Origin: Rossellomorea aquimaris
GTDB taxonomy: Bacteria > Bacillota > Bacilli > Bacillales > Bacillaceae_B
Assembly (NCBI RefSeq): GCF_020171925.1
Contig: NZ_JAIVAR010000001.1
Coordinates: 1,364,001 to 1,428,000 of the forward strand
Length of the DNA stretch: 64,000 nucleotides
Reading direction: 5' to 3'
A program made the translations under genes and the position numbers. Shown here piece after piece: positions 20,316 to 29,551 of this stretch (position 1 is its first letter; the number at the start of each line of letters is the position of its first letter). Under the pieces are notes generated by a model. It saw only the letters and a list, made by a program, of their open reading frames with translations. It ran no database searches and had not been told where the DNA came from.

Positions 20316-20898
20316 GTAAAAATTGCAGCTTAGGTCCAGTAGGTTTTCCCAATCAGGTACCGGATGTTGCCATACCGGCGGTTTCCCTTTAAACCCGACT
20401 TAGCCGCGTCACCACAAGCTAGACTGGATTACCACTTAGTCCGCACTATAATCCTCAATATATGTCCAATGAACAGTCTAGGAGTTTTCCTCAACAATCC
20501 TTAACACAATCCTTAGCCTCTTTTGCAAAGAGGATTTCATATGGACGAAAAAGCACATATCAATGGCCAACTGATGTGTACTTTGTAACCATAATCCCCT
20601 CTCTCTTCACTCAAGGCAGGCTACGCTGCTAGTGATTATTACAATCACGATCGCAGGTTCATACTCTGTACTTATTGCACATGCATTATGCCAGCGTAAG
20701 ATACAGAGCCTCCGCGGCTTGCGGGTCAACGCCCACATGCCATTGTGGATCGCCCTCAAGCCTTACTCCCAGATATGACCCAAAGCTGGGCGCCTCAAGC
20801 CAAGTCCAGGAACTTCATCGATGTGCCCTTTAGTGGATTTTTAGGCCCACCTTCAGGATTGGTGGATTGACTAGAATACTGCACCACCCAAATGTTTA
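20316..20898 (-). ncRNA. ole: OLE RNA (ornate large extremophilic RNA)
   Basis: The roughly 580-base gap between ispA and oapA has no coding frame but is GC-richer than its AT-rich edges and full of self-complementary segments. Read on the minus strand it begins near GGGTGGTGCAGTATTCTAG, continues with the CCACCAATCCTGAAGGTGG hairpin, and ends near GGACCTAAGCTGC. The position between ispA and oapA-dxs, the size and the partner gene match the known OLE class (about 600 nt, membrane-associated, bound by OapA). I identified it by context and remembered sequence features, not by a covariance search; ends are approximate. Confidence 0.88.
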
Positions 20899-20905
20899 TA
20901 TCTGT

Positions 20906-20933
20906 ATTATATCATATTTTATGATTTCCTCAA
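20906..20933 (-). promoter_or_regulatory. Candidate promoter of OLE RNA
   Basis: On the minus strand TTGAGG (20933-20928), a 16-base spacer and a perfect TATAAT (20911-20906) lie about 10 bases upstream of the predicted OLE 5' end. This would let OLE-oapA-dxs-yqxC be transcribed independently of xseA. Confidence 0.65.
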
Positions 20934-20946
20934 ATAATTATGAACC

Positions 20947-21837
20947 CTAATGGTTACGATTGACAATGAGATGTGAAATTTGCTTCAGTAATGACACATC
21001 CATCTCCAGGCCATTCAGCGATTGAAGTGCTTCATCTAAATGGTAGTGTAGTTTATCCTTAGCCCCAGCCATAGTCAACAGTCCCGGATAGGTGCTTTTT
21101 TTCTTGGATTCATCACTTCCGACAGGTTTGCCGATCAGTTCTTCATCCCCTTCGATATCGAGGATGTCATCCTGGATCTGGAATGCCAATCCGATATGGT
21201 AAGCATAATTTTCAAGCTGGGTCTGTTCCTTTTGTGTAGCCCCGGAAATGATTGCCCCGGCAAGCGCACTGAATACTAATAATCTCCCTGTTTTCCGGAC
21301 ATGGATCGACTCAAGTTCTTCCACTGTCAGCGTTTTGTCTTCCCCTTCGATATCAGCGACTTGTCCACCTACCATCCCCTCTGCCCCGGCACATTTCGCT
21401 AGCAAGGCCACTAGGTTGACTTTTTGTTCATTCAAGAGCAATGGATCTTCAGTGAGGATCTGGAAGCTAAGGGTTAAGAGCCCATCACCGGCAAGAATGG
21501 CCATGGCTTCGCCAAATACTTTGTGATTGGTTGGCTTTCCCCTCCTGAGATCATCGTCGTCCATAGAAGGAAGGTCATCATGGATAAGAGAATATGTATG
21601 GATCATTTCCAGTGCAGCGGCCGTTCTCATACCGAGGACGGGATCTTTTCCGTATCCTTCGATGACAGCCAATAGTAGGATCGGCCTGATCCTTTTACCG
21701 CCAGCCTTCAAAGAATACATCATGCTTTCCCTAATAGTGGATGGCAGACTCTTCTCATCGACATAACCGGTCATGATTTCTTCAATCTTCTTCTTGTATT
21801 TTTGCTGGAACACTTCCAGGTCAGCATGAAGGCTCAC
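20947..21837 (-). CDS. ispA: Farnesyl diphosphate synthase (geranyltranstransferase)
   Basis: Condenses isopentenyl and dimethylallyl/geranyl diphosphates to farnesyl diphosphate. Both aspartate-rich motifs are present: HDDLPSMDDDDLRRG (first, about residues 86-100) and QIQDDILDIEGD (second, about 222-233). Length is 296 residues. The GTG start has GGAGGAG six bases upstream, and the xseB stop is three bases away, so they are translated together. The OLE RNA begins about 50 bases after its stop. Confidence 0.95.
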   Translation of the reverse strand: MSLHADLEVFQQKYKKKIEEIMTGYVDEKSLPSTIRESMMYSLKAGGKRIRPILLLAVIEGYGKDPVLGMRTAAALEMIHTYSLIHDDLPSMDDDDLRRGKPTNHKVFGEAMAILAGDGLLTLSFQILTEDPLLLNEQKVNLVALLAKCAGAEGMVGGQVADIEGEDKTLTVEELESIHVRKTGRLLVFSALAGAIISGATQKEQTQLENYAYHIGLAFQIQDDILDIEGDEELIGKPVGSDESKKKSTYPGLLTMAGAKDKLHYHLDEALQSLNGLEMDVSLLKQISHLIVNRNH

Positions 21838-21840
21838 GTG

Positions 21841-22074
21841 CTACTCCTCCTCTTTGATTTCGAAGTCTTTTTCACCTTCATCCGTGATCATCTTGGTTAA
21901 CTGATTCTCCGCTTTATTCAAGGTATCGTGACAATACTTGGATAGCTCCATCCCTTTTTGGTAGAACTGCAACGCTTTCTCTAGAGGGACTTCCCCTTCT
22001 TCCAATTTATCGACGATTTCCTCCAGTTGCTTCATTGCCTCTTCAAATGACAGCTCTTCATTCGTCTTTGCCAT
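21841..22074 (-). CDS. xseB: Exodeoxyribonuclease VII small subunit
   Basis: Small helical subunit that binds XseA. The 77-residue protein is typical: SFEEAMKQLEEIVDKLEEGE near the N-terminus and LEKALQFYQKGMELSKYC in the middle. ATG 22074 has AAGGAG ten bases ahead; a TTG six bases further upstream is less likely. It overlaps the end of xseA by 17 bases and is followed by ispA after three bases. Confidence 0.94.
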   Translation of the reverse strand: MAKTNEELSFEEAMKQLEEIVDKLEEGEVPLEKALQFYQKGMELSKYCHDTLNKAENQLTKMITDEGEKDFEIKEEE

Positions 22075-23428
22075 TATCAATTCGCTCCTTTATCGTATCT
22101 ACTTCACATATTATTGCACCATCTTTGACACCGATTTCAAGTTTGTCCCCTCTTGAGACTTGTTGGGAGGATTTGACCAGCTCTCCATTGGGTCCATAGA
22201 CAAGGCTATAACCCCTTTCCATGACCTTCAATGGGCTCAGTGCATCCAATGTTGAGATGATCGATTGAAACTTATTTGCTTTATCTTTAAGTACTCCCTT
22301 GAACTCTTTTTCCACTTGCTCCCGCAAGAACTTCACCCGGTCCTGCTGGATCTTAAGTGTAAAGGATGGGTGTACGCGCTCCAACCTTGAAACCAACACT
22401 TTCAGGGAATCCCTCTGTCTGGATATGTTCAAGGAAATATTTCTTTGCAACTGTTCCGTCAATCTGTCGACATGCTCGACCTTTTGTTGATACAACGTAT
22501 GTGGGTTCCTTAATGCGTATGATTTCGTTAAGCCGTTGAGGCGATTTCGTTCAGATTGGAGTTTTGCCTTGAATGATTTAATCATCCTTAACTTACGGTT
22601 CATGATCCGTTCGAGCAGATCATCGATATGAGGCACCGCCAGTTCACCTGCTGCCGTCGGTGTCGGCGCCCTCAGATCGGCTACAAAATCTGCGATCGTG
22701 AAGTCCGTCTCATGTCCGACAGCGGAAATCACCGGTATTCGAGATTCGACAATCGCCCGTGCCACGATTTCTTCATTGAATGCCCAAAGCTCTTCAATGG
22801 AACCACCGCCGCGGCCCGTGATCAAGACATCGATACCCTTAGTTTCATTCGCTTTTTTTATGGCTCCCGCAATCGAACCGGCCGCCCGTTCACCTTGGAC
22901 CAGGGCAGGGAAAATGAGGATTTCACCGATTGGATATCTTCTCTTGATCGTTGTAATGATATCCCTTATCGCGGCACCGGTCGGGGATGTAACGACTGCA
23001 ATCCTGGAAGGGAACTTCGGGATCATCCTTTTTCTCGCTTGATCAAAGTAGCCGGCTTTATCAAGCTTTTCCTTTAATTGTTCATATGCAAGGTAAAGCT
23101 CACCGATTCCGTCCGGCTGCATCTCCTTTACATAAATCTGATATTGTCCACCAGCTTCATAAACGGAAATATCACCGCGTATCAGCACATTCATACCGCT
23201 TTCCGGCCTGAACTTGAGCTGTTGATTATGGCTTGAGAACATGACTGAAAGGATCCTTGCCCGGTCATCTTTCAATGTAAAGTACATATGTCCGCTTGAA
23301 TGCTGTTTAAAGTTGGATATTTCTCCTCTGACAAACAAATTCGACAGATGGGGATCTTTATCGAATTTACGCTTTATGTATTTCGTCAGTGCTTGTACCG
23401 TTAAATATCTGGACTGATCCTGTTCCAT
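22058..23428 (-). CDS. xseA: Exodeoxyribonuclease VII large subunit
   Basis: Catalytic subunit of the single-strand exonuclease. The N-terminal OB-fold (about 5-100: SNLFVRGEISNFKQHSSGHM) binds DNA. The central catalytic region has VVTSPTGAAIRDI, DVLITGRGGGSIEELWAFN and SAVGHETDFTIADFVAD. A long coiled coil (about 290-400) follows. Length is 456 residues from ATG 23428, which has AGGAG ten bases upstream; a GTG two codons earlier is also open. Confidence 0.95.
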   Translation of the reverse strand: MEQDQSRYLTVQALTKYIKRKFDKDPHLSNLFVRGEISNFKQHSSGHMYFTLKDDRARILSVMFSSHNQQLKFRPESGMNVLIRGDISVYEAGGQYQIYVKEMQPDGIGELYLAYEQLKEKLDKAGYFDQARKRMIPKFPSRIAVVTSPTGAAIRDIITTIKRRYPIGEILIFPALVQGERAAGSIAGAIKKANETKGIDVLITGRGGGSIEELWAFNEEIVARAIVESRIPVISAVGHETDFTIADFVADLRAPTPTAAGELAVPHIDDLLERIMNRKLRMIKSFKAKLQSERNRLNGLTKSYALRNPHTLYQQKVEHVDRLTEQLQRNISLNISRQRDSLKVLVSRLERVHPSFTLKIQQDRVKFLREQVEKEFKGVLKDKANKFQSIISTLDALSPLKVMERGYSLVYGPNGELVKSSQQVSRGDKLEIGVKDGAIICEVDTIKERIDNGKDE

Positions 23429-23485
23429 ACTCACCTTACTCCTTTAAAAACAGTTTCACCTTATTTTAGCATGCAGGAATACGTA

Positions 23486-23512
23486 AAGGGACAAGCTGGT
23501 ATGCCGTCCCTT
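23486..23512. other. Small hairpin between folD and xseA
   Basis: AAGGGAC (23486-23492) pairs perfectly with GTCCCTT (23506-23512). There is no U run on either side, so it is at most a weak terminator or processing signal. Confidence 0.35.
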
Positions 23513-23541
23513 CTTAGTTGTTATCTATAGTCTACTATGTT

Positions 23542-24408
23542 TTATCCATTTTGGCGATTGACAAGCTGCCAGCGTGCAGACTTGACAGTGTTATACAGAA
23601 GCATGGTTATGGTCATCGGACCGACCCCTCCCGGCACAGGGGTAATTTTACCCGCAACTTCTTTTACTTCGTGGAAGTTGACATCCCCGCATAATTTCCC
23701 TTCCGCGTTTCTGTTCATTCCAACATCTATGACAACCGCTCCTTGTTTGACATCTTCAGCCCTGATCAAATCAGGCTTACCGACTGCTGAAACGAGGATA
23801 TCCGCTTTCTTCGTGTACTCGGACAAGTTCGTTGTCTGTGAATGACAGTAGGTGACCGTCGCATCCCTGTTGAGGAAAAGGTGACCTGCAGGCTTGCCAA
23901 CAATGTTACTTCTTCCAAGGATCACCACGTGCTTCCCTTTGATGTCGACATTTTCATACTCAAGCATCTTCATGATCCCGAGAGGTGTGCAAGAATAGAA
24001 CGTATCTTGATTTGTCACCATCTTACCTATAGAGACGGGGTGAAATCCATCCACATCTTTAGAAGGTGAAATGGTTTCAATGATCGTAATGGGGTTGATG
24101 TGCTGGGGCAGTGGTAATTGCACCAGGATGCCATGGATGTCATCTCTTCCATTTAACTCTTCGATCTTAAGGACCAATTCATCCTGTGTTAAGGATTCTT
24201 CATAATGATATAACTCAGAATGAATCCCCAGCTCGCCGCACGCTTTTCTTTTCATTCGTACATACGTGCCCGAAGCATGGTTATCACCGACCAGAATCAC
24301 GGCTAGTCCAGGAATCACATCCTCTGTTTTCAACTCATGGATCGTTTTCTTCAATTGTTCACGGTAATAGTTAGCAATGAGCCTGCCGTCAATGAGTTCC
24401 GCTGACAT
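23542..24408 (-). CDS. folD: Methylenetetrahydrofolate dehydrogenase/cyclohydrolase
   Basis: Bifunctional one-carbon enzyme: NADP-dependent 5,10-methylene-THF dehydrogenase and 5,10-methenyl-THF cyclohydrolase. The conserved TYVRMKRKACGELGI segment carries the catalytic Tyr/Lys. The Rossmann motif VVILGRSNIVGKP and the C-terminal signature TPVPGGVGPMT are intact. Length is 288 residues. It lies between nusB and xseA. Confidence 0.96.
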   Translation of the reverse strand: MSAELIDGRLIANYYREQLKKTIHELKTEDVIPGLAVILVGDNHASGTYVRMKRKACGELGIHSELYHYEESLTQDELVLKIEELNGRDDIHGILVQLPLPQHINPITIIETISPSKDVDGFHPVSIGKMVTNQDTFYSCTPLGIMKMLEYENVDIKGKHVVILGRSNIVGKPAGHLFLNRDATVTYCHSQTTNLSEYTKKADILVSAVGKPDLIRAEDVKQGAVVIDVGMNRNAEGKLCGDVNFHEVKEVAGKITPVPGGVGPMTITMLLYNTVKSARWQLVNRQNG

Positions 24409-24428
24409 ATCAAAAGCCCCTATCCTGG

Positions 24429-24812
24429 TTAAGATTGACTTACTTTAGAGAGTACGCCGTTCACAAATTTACTTGATTGATCATCGCCGAAAGTCTTCGC
24501 AATTTCAACCGCTTCATTAATGACGACTTTATCCGGAGCATCTTCTCCAAAAAGCAATTCAAATGTCCCGATTCGCAAAATATTCCGGTCCACTTTCGCA
24601 AGGCGGTCAAACGACCACTTCTCCAAGTTTTCTCTTATTATGCCGTCGATCTTCTCTTTATTTTCCATAAATCCTAGTACAAGCCCTTCCAAGAATGCAT
24701 CCACTTCTTCTCCGTCAACAACATTCACTAATGCTTCCTGGGGTTCAATACCGCTCATATCTATTTGAAATAAAGCTTGTAAAGCTTTCTCACGAGCAAC
24801 TCTTCTCTTCAT
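24429..24812 (-). CDS. nusB: Transcription antitermination factor NusB
   Basis: All-helical RNA-binding protein of the rRNA antitermination complex (with NusA, NusG and S10). The 127-residue protein has the typical start MKRRVAREKALQALFQIDMS and the end GDDQSSKFVNGVLSKV. folD follows after 20 bases, so they are co-transcribed. Confidence 0.95.
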   Translation of the reverse strand: MKRRVAREKALQALFQIDMSGIEPQEALVNVVDGEEVDAFLEGLVLGFMENKEKIDGIIRENLEKWSFDRLAKVDRNILRIGTFELLFGEDAPDKVVINEAVEIAKTFGDDQSSKFVNGVLSKVSQS

Positions 24813-24862
24813 GTCTTATTATTACTCCTTTAATCTTTGTCAATTTTCATACCTTTGATAAT

Positions 24863-24891
24863 AGCATAAACCGATGTCGATACGCACGCAA
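24863..24891 (-). promoter_or_regulatory. Candidate sigma-A promoter of nusB-folD
   Basis: On the minus strand TTGCGT (24891-24886), a 17-base spacer and TATGCT (24868-24863) lie about 50 bases upstream of nusB. The rest of 24892-25066 shows nothing recognisable. Confidence 0.5.
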
Positions 24892-25066
24892 ATGGAGAAA
24901 AAATAATATTCTGAATAGATTGTGAGGCTTTGTTAACGAAGATTGATGATTCCATTTATTTCCACCTGCATTCTAAAGCGCTGACAAATAAAAATGAATC
25001 GTTTAAACACCGCTGCCATATTCCGAGAAAATACAACAATGTGTAGGAACAAGGTCAACAAAAAAA

Positions 25067-25088
25067 GAACGACCTATAAAGGCCGTTC
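25067..25088 (-). terminator. Terminator of accB-accC-yqhY
   Basis: GAACGACC (25067-25074) pairs with GGCCGTTC (25081-25088), including one G-T pair, followed on the minus strand by TTTTTTT. It lies 13 bases past the yqhY stop. Confidence 0.88.
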
Positions 25089-25101
25089 CCTCAATCATTC
25101 C

Positions 25102-25521
25102 TTACATCTCTTCATCGATTTCTGCTTCGATGGTTTGGTTCTCAAACTGCACGCCCACGATATGGACGTTTACTTCATCTGCGTCAAGTGCCGTCATATT
25201 CGATAGGGCTTGACGGATGTTATCCTGGATCTTTTGTGCAACGGTAGGAATTGAGACTCCGAATTTCATGATGCAATAGACATCAATGATGATTCCTTCT
25301 TCTGCAAGCTCCACCTTTACACCTTTACCGTGGTTCTTCTTTCCAAGACGCTCGACTACACCTGTTGCAAAGCTTCCTCGCATTTGGGATACACCCTCTA
25401 CTTCCGATGCTGCGATTCCTGCAATCACTTCTATTACTTCAGGTGCGATTTCAATCTTCCCAAGGCCGTCTTTACCGTGAGACATTTGTAAAAGGTTTTG
25501 ATTTTCCGCCATGTCTGGCAC
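25102..25521 (-). CDS. yqhY: Asp23/Gls24 family protein YqhY
   Basis: A 139-residue Asp23/Gls24-domain protein with the family segment GKIEIAPEVIEVIAGIAASEVEGV. In B. subtilis YqhY is known to be linked to acetyl-CoA carboxylase control, and it is again directly downstream of accB-accC (14 bases after accC). The sequence itself does not show a catalytic site. Confidence 0.92.
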   Translation of the reverse strand: MPDMAENQNLLQMSHGKDGLGKIEIAPEVIEVIAGIAASEVEGVSQMRGSFATGVVERLGKKNHGKGVKVELAEEGIIIDVYCIMKFGVSIPTVAQKIQDNIRQALSNMTALDADEVNVHIVGVQFENQTIEAEIDEEM

Positions 25522-25535
25522 CTCCTGAATTCACA

Positions 25536-26888
25536 CTAGGATTTCATTACTTCGTATTTTTCCAAGAACTTCGTATTGAATTCTCCACCTACAAAGGTTT
25601 CATGTTCTAATAGTTTCAAATGGAACGGGATGGTTGTATGCACCCCTTCTACAACAAATTCACTCAGGGCACGTTTCATACGTGAAATCGCCTCTTCACG
25701 TGTCGCTCCATACGTGATGACTTTCGCAATCATACTATCATAATAAGGAGGGATCATATAACCAGGATATGCAGCAGAATCGACTCTTACGCCAAGTCCG
25801 CCTGGAGGAAGGTACATTTCGATCCTTCCTGCAGAAGGCATGAAGTTCTTTTCAGGGTTTTCTGCATTGATCCGGCATTCCATTGCCCATCCTGTGAAGG
25901 TGACTTCTTCCTGGGTAAGAGACAGTTTCTCACCAGAAGCCACTTTGATCTGTTCCTTGATCAAGTCCACTCCTGTCACCTGTTCCGTTACAGGATGCTC
26001 CACTTGGATACGAGTATTCATTTCCATGAAATAGAACGATTGATTGTTGTAGTCATAGATAAATTCTACCGTGCCTGCGCCTGTATAATCAACCGCTTGA
26101 GCTGCTTTTACTGCAGCTTCACCCATCTCGGCACGAATTTCTTCATTCAGTGCAGGTGATGGTGTTTCTTCGATCAGCTTTTGAAGACGGCGTTGAATCG
26201 TACAATCACGTTCCCCTAGGTGAATGACATTACCGAAATTGTCTGCAAGGACCTGGATCTCCACATGTCTGAAGTCCTCGATGAATTTTTCGATATAAAC
26301 ACCCGGATTACCGAAAGCGGTCATTGCTTCCTGTTGGGTGATGTTGACGCCTTTCACAAGCTCTTCCTGCGTTTTGGCAACGCGGATCCCTTTACCGCCT
26401 CCACCTGCCGTCGCCTTGATGATGACGGGATAGCCCATGGATTCAGCAAGCTTGACCGCGTCATCCGCGTCTTTCACGATTCCTTTCGAACCAGGGACGA
26501 TCGGTACCCCTGCTTCGCGCATCGTTTCACGTGCCACGTCCTTCGTCCCCATTTTGGAGATGGCTTCCGGAGATGGTCCGATGAAGGTGATATTGCATTC
26601 ACGACAAAGTTCAGCGAAATCGGAGTTTTCTGCAAGGAATCCATATCCAGGATGAATCCCATCGCAATCCGTTAACTTCGCAACGGAAATGATATTGGTA
26701 AAGTTCAAGTAACTGTCTTTTGAAGATGTAGGTCCGATGCAATATGCTTCGTCTGCAAGCTGTACATGCAACGCCTCTTTATCCGCTTCAGAATAAACAG
26801 CTACGCTTTCTATATCCATTTCGCGGCAAGCACGGATGATGCGAACCGCAATTTCTCCTCTATTGGCTATCAATACCTTTTTGATCAT
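25536..26888 (-). CDS. accC: Biotin carboxylase subunit of acetyl-CoA carboxylase
   Basis: ATP-dependent carboxylation of the biotin on AccB, the first step of malonyl-CoA synthesis. The N-terminal biotin-carboxylase motif ([17 protein letters not shown]), the ATP-grasp glycine loop ([15 protein letters not shown]) and the catalytic segment ([15 protein letters not shown]) are all present. Length is 450 residues. accB precedes it by 14 bases. Confidence 0.97.
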   Translation of the reverse strand: MIKKVLIANRGEIAVRIIRACREMDIESVAVYSEADKEALHVQLADEAYCIGPTSSKDSYLNFTNIISVAKLTDCDGIHPGYGFLAENSDFAELCRECNITFIGPSPEAISKMGTKDVARETMREAGVPIVPGSKGIVKDADDAVKLAESMGYPVIIKATAGGGGKGIRVAKTQEELVKGVNITQQEAMTAFGNPGVYIEKFIEDFRHVEIQVLADNFGNVIHLGERDCTIQRRLQKLIEETPSPALNEEIRAEMGEAAVKAAQAVDYTGAGTVEFIYDYNNQSFYFMEMNTRIQVEHPVTEQVTGVDLIKEQIKVASGEKLSLTQEEVTFTGWAMECRINAENPEKNFMPSAGRIEMYLPPGGLGVRVDSAAYPGYMIPPYYDSMIAKVITYGATREEAISRMKRALSEFVVEGVHTTIPFHLKLLEHETFVGGEFNTKFLEKYEVMKS

Positions 26889-26902
26889 AAAGTTATCGCT
26901 CC

Positions 26903-27403
26903 TTATTCAGGTTTGACTAGGAATAACGGCTGTCCATATTCTACTAATTGACCGTCTTTAACCAGGATTTCTACTATTTCACCTTTCACTTCCGCTTCAA
27001 TCTCGTTGAATAGCTTCATTGCTTCAACGATGCAGACAACTGAACTGTCATCCACTTTAGAGCCTACTTTCACGTAAGCATCACTATCAGGAGAAGAAGA
27101 TTGGTAGAATGTTCCTACCATCGGAGAAGTGATTTTATGTAAGTTAGAATCATCAGCTTTCGCTTCTGCTGGCTTACTTTCTTCCGCTTGGGAAGGCGCA
27201 GCTTCTGCCTGTACAGGTGCTGGAGCTGGTGCCTGTTGCACGGCTTGTGGAGCAGGCTGTTGTACTTCTTGCTGAATGAATTGCGGTGCAGCTGCATTTT
27301 TCTTCAGTTCAATCTTGGAACCTTCATACTCATATGAAAACTCATCCACACTGGATTGATCGATGAGTTTGATGATTTCACGGATTTCTTGAATTTTTAA
27401 CAC
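26903..27403 (-). CDS. accB: Biotin carboxyl carrier protein of acetyl-CoA carboxylase
   Basis: Carries biotin on the lysine of [13 protein letters not shown] in the C-terminal biotinyl domain (about residues 95-166). An Ala/Pro/Gln-rich linker precedes it and a helical N-terminal region docks AccC. The frame opens at GTG 27412, but AGAGGGG lies eight bases ahead of GTG 27403. That start gives an N-terminus ([10 protein letters not shown]) matching B. subtilis AccB, so I prefer 27403 (166 residues). Confidence 0.95.
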   Translation of the reverse strand: MLKIQEIREIIKLIDQSSVDEFSYEYEGSKIELKKNAAAPQFIQQEVQQPAPQAVQQAPAPAPVQAEAAPSQAEESKPAEAKADDSNLHKITSPMVGTFYQSSSPDSDAYVKVGSKVDDSSVVCIVEAMKLFNEIEAEVKGEIVEILVKDGQLVEYGQPLFLVKPE

Positions 27404-27450
27404 GTTGGACACCCCTCTTATAGTTTGAAAAATTATGACTAACTACTAAT

Positions 27451-27480
27451 ATCATACGATAATACCTCGTATAAATTCAA
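27451..27480 (-). promoter_or_regulatory. Candidate sigma-A promoter of accB-accC-yqhY
   Basis: On the minus strand TTGAAT (27480-27475), an 18-base spacer and TATGAT (27456-27451) lie about 48 bases upstream of accB. The remaining gap to 27660 shows nothing further. Confidence 0.55.
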
Positions 27481-27664
27481 CATGTACTTAACGCCACATT
27501 TTTGAAGCGCATACATACTTCATTTCTATTTTAGCTCTTTTTTTCAAAAAAATAAAATAATACCTTTGTTTTTCGTGACGGTACTCTAGTTAAATATAGA
27601 ACGGGGTGGCCGTGATATGTTGACAACTCAATAAAAAACAACCACTTGAGGGCAACGAAATAAA

Positions 27665-27693
27665 AAAGCAGCCCCTTTTGAAAGGACTGCTTT
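27665..27693 (-). terminator. Terminator of the spoIIIA operon
   Basis: The stem AAAGCAGCCCCTTT (27665-27678) pairs with 27681-27693 with one imperfection. It is followed on the minus strand by TTTATTT, 13 bases after the spoIIIAH stop. Confidence 0.88.
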
Positions 27694-27705
27694 GGTTATA
27701 TACAA

Positions 27706-28263
27706 TTAGTTGGATGGTTGGAATTCCACTGCCACTGGCTTGACATTTCCTACTTCACTCATTACAAGGCGGATGATTTCGTTTGCATTGGCGGTTGTGT
27801 GCTCTTTATCCGTTTTCACGGTGATTCGGATGCTTTCCCCATTCGCTCTTACCAATGCATCGTCATAACCGATCGTCTTGATCGTTGTTTCCAACACGGA
27901 CTCTGTCATTGCAAGTTCTCTCAAGTTTTCCATTTGTTCATATGCTGCACTTTTTTCTTCTGCAGATAATTCGGGATCTCCGACTTTTGCTTCTAATTCT
28001 TCACGAAGCTGCGCACGCTGATCTTCCACTTCCATTCTCATTGCTTCGAATACTTCGTTACCAGCTGAATCGGTTACGACTTCCACGTCACCGTTTGACA
28101 TCGTTTCTTTATTGTCCCCTTCTTTCGCTTGTTTGCTTCCATCATTTTGCTCGGAGGCCATGTCTGTCACCTGTTGTGTCGGCGAAGTGATATAGTAAAC
28201 CGAAAGTACAATCACAAGACTTAACATTGTTAAAAGCCAAACTGTTTGTTTTTTCAATAACAT
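27706..28263 (-). CDS. spoIIIAH: Stage III sporulation protein AH
   Basis: Mother-cell membrane protein that forms the engulfment channel with forespore SpoIIQ. One N-terminal transmembrane segment (VWLLTMLSLVIVLSVYYI) is followed by an acidic linker and a C-terminal domain of the secretion-ring (YscJ/FliF-like) type. Length is 185 residues. It is the last gene of the operon and is followed by a terminator. Confidence 0.95.
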   Translation of the reverse strand: MLLKKQTVWLLTMLSLVIVLSVYYITSPTQQVTDMASEQNDGSKQAKEGDNKETMSNGDVEVVTDSAGNEVFEAMRMEVEDQRAQLREELEAKVGDPELSAEEKSAAYEQMENLRELAMTESVLETTIKTIGYDDALVRANGESIRITVKTDKEHTTANANEIIRLVMSEVGNVKPVAVEFQPSN

Positions 28264-28277
28264 CTATTATTTCCCCC

Positions 28278-28928
28278 TTAATCTTTAGGTAGAACCGATA
28301 CCCGATGAACCGGTACGTCCAGGACGCGGGTAACAGCTTCCAGTATCCATTTTTTGATTTGTATGTTATCGGCACCCTTTGCTACCACAAGGACTCCGCT
28401 GACTTTAGGTTTTCTGGTTTCACTGATGACAGGTACTTCCTTATCACCATCCCGGATGATCAGGATCTCGTTTTCGCTCGTTTTTTCTTCGATCGAGCGT
28501 TTCCCACCCTGTTTATCTTCTTCAGTGGTGCTTTGGGACTGGTTTTTTTCATTCTTTGTATACACCTTTTGTTCGGTCGCTTCTACATTTACGACAACGA
28601 GTGCATCACTGACGCCGACAATCTGGTCAAGCGCTTCCTTCAGCTGATTTTCATATTGATCCTCATAACCACGCATCGATGTGTCTTTTTTGTTATTCGT
28701 TCCGAATGCAGCGACACCTTCTTTATCCTCCGGAGTGACATCCCCGTTAACCGCGACACTTGGTTCACTTTTCCAGAGATCACTGATCAGCATGAAAGCG
28801 ACCCCAAGCAGCAGGACAATCAGAAAGTACTGAAATTTCTTTCCTTTCTTGTTTTCAGGAGGTGATTGTGCATTTTCTTTCGACAACCATTCTTTTATGA
28901 GATTTACGGGTCCTTTACTAAAGTTCAT
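28278..28928 (-). CDS. spoIIIAG: Stage III sporulation protein AG
   Basis: Ring-forming membrane protein of the SpoIIIA-SpoIIQ channel. The transmembrane segment (about 30-48: FQYFLIVLLLGVAFMLI) is followed by a ring-building domain with VVVNVEATEQ and VSGVLVVAKGADN. Length is 216 residues. It overlaps spoIIIAF by 11 bases, showing translational coupling. Confidence 0.94.
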   Translation of the reverse strand: MNFSKGPVNLIKEWLSKENAQSPPENKKGKKFQYFLIVLLLGVAFMLISDLWKSEPSVAVNGDVTPEDKEGVAAFGTNNKKDTSMRGYEDQYENQLKEALDQIVGVSDALVVVNVEATEQKVYTKNEKNQSQSTTEEDKQGGKRSIEEKTSENEILIIRDGDKEVPVISETRKPKVSGVLVVAKGADNIQIKKWILEAVTRVLDVPVHRVSVLPKD

Positions 28929-29538
28929 TTTCGCTTCCCGCCCCTCCCTCGGCTATGATTATTTTTTCGGGTGAAAGGTTCCATTCTTTCGCTAACAAGG
29001 AGGCCATCTGGGATCCGTTATGATCTGTCTTTTTGACGAGTGTCTTTTCTCCCGTATCGATCTCCACATTCCTGACGGCTTCAATCGCTTGCCCCTCTTT
29101 AGCTGAAGAGAGGTACACCGTCACTTCTGTGATACTATCTGGGATGTTTTCCAAATCATCTGCTTTTACTACCACTTCTTCAATGACTTTTCCGTGTTCA
29201 TCCATCAACTCCTTTTCAACTTGTTGTTTCATTTGGACAGCCATCTGTTCTAAAATATATGCACGTTGTGAGGCTTGTATTTCTTTTTTCTTCATTTCGA
29301 TTAAATTTTCTACAGAATGATCTTGCGAAGATCCCTTCAGGTGGAAAGAGTCCACAATTGCGTCGACATCGGAAGTCATCAACTTTAATAAAGGCGTGAG
29401 AATGATGGTGATCAATAATAATCCCGTCACGATCTTCACATATTTTTGCATATTCGAACTGGGGAGGAGCATGTCAATGACGGTCGCCAACAGTACAAAT
29501 ACGATGATATTCGTAATCCATTCAGTCAGGAATGACAT
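28918..29538 (-). CDS. spoIIIAF: Stage III sporulation protein AF
   Basis: Membrane protein with two N-terminal transmembrane helices (about 8-25 and 35-53) and a soluble ring-like domain ending in LAKEWNLSPEKIIIAEGG. Length is 206 residues. It begins 13 bases after spoIIIAE and overlaps spoIIIAG. Confidence 0.93.
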   Translation of the reverse strand: MSFLTEWITNIIVFVLLATVIDMLLPSSNMQKYVKIVTGLLLITIILTPLLKLMTSDVDAIVDSFHLKGSSQDHSVENLIEMKKKEIQASQRAYILEQMAVQMKQQVEKELMDEHGKVIEEVVVKADDLENIPDSITEVTVYLSSAKEGQAIEAVRNVEIDTGEKTLVKKTDHNGSQMASLLAKEWNLSPEKIIIAEGGAGSENEL

Positions 29539-29551
29539 TGTATCTCCTCCT

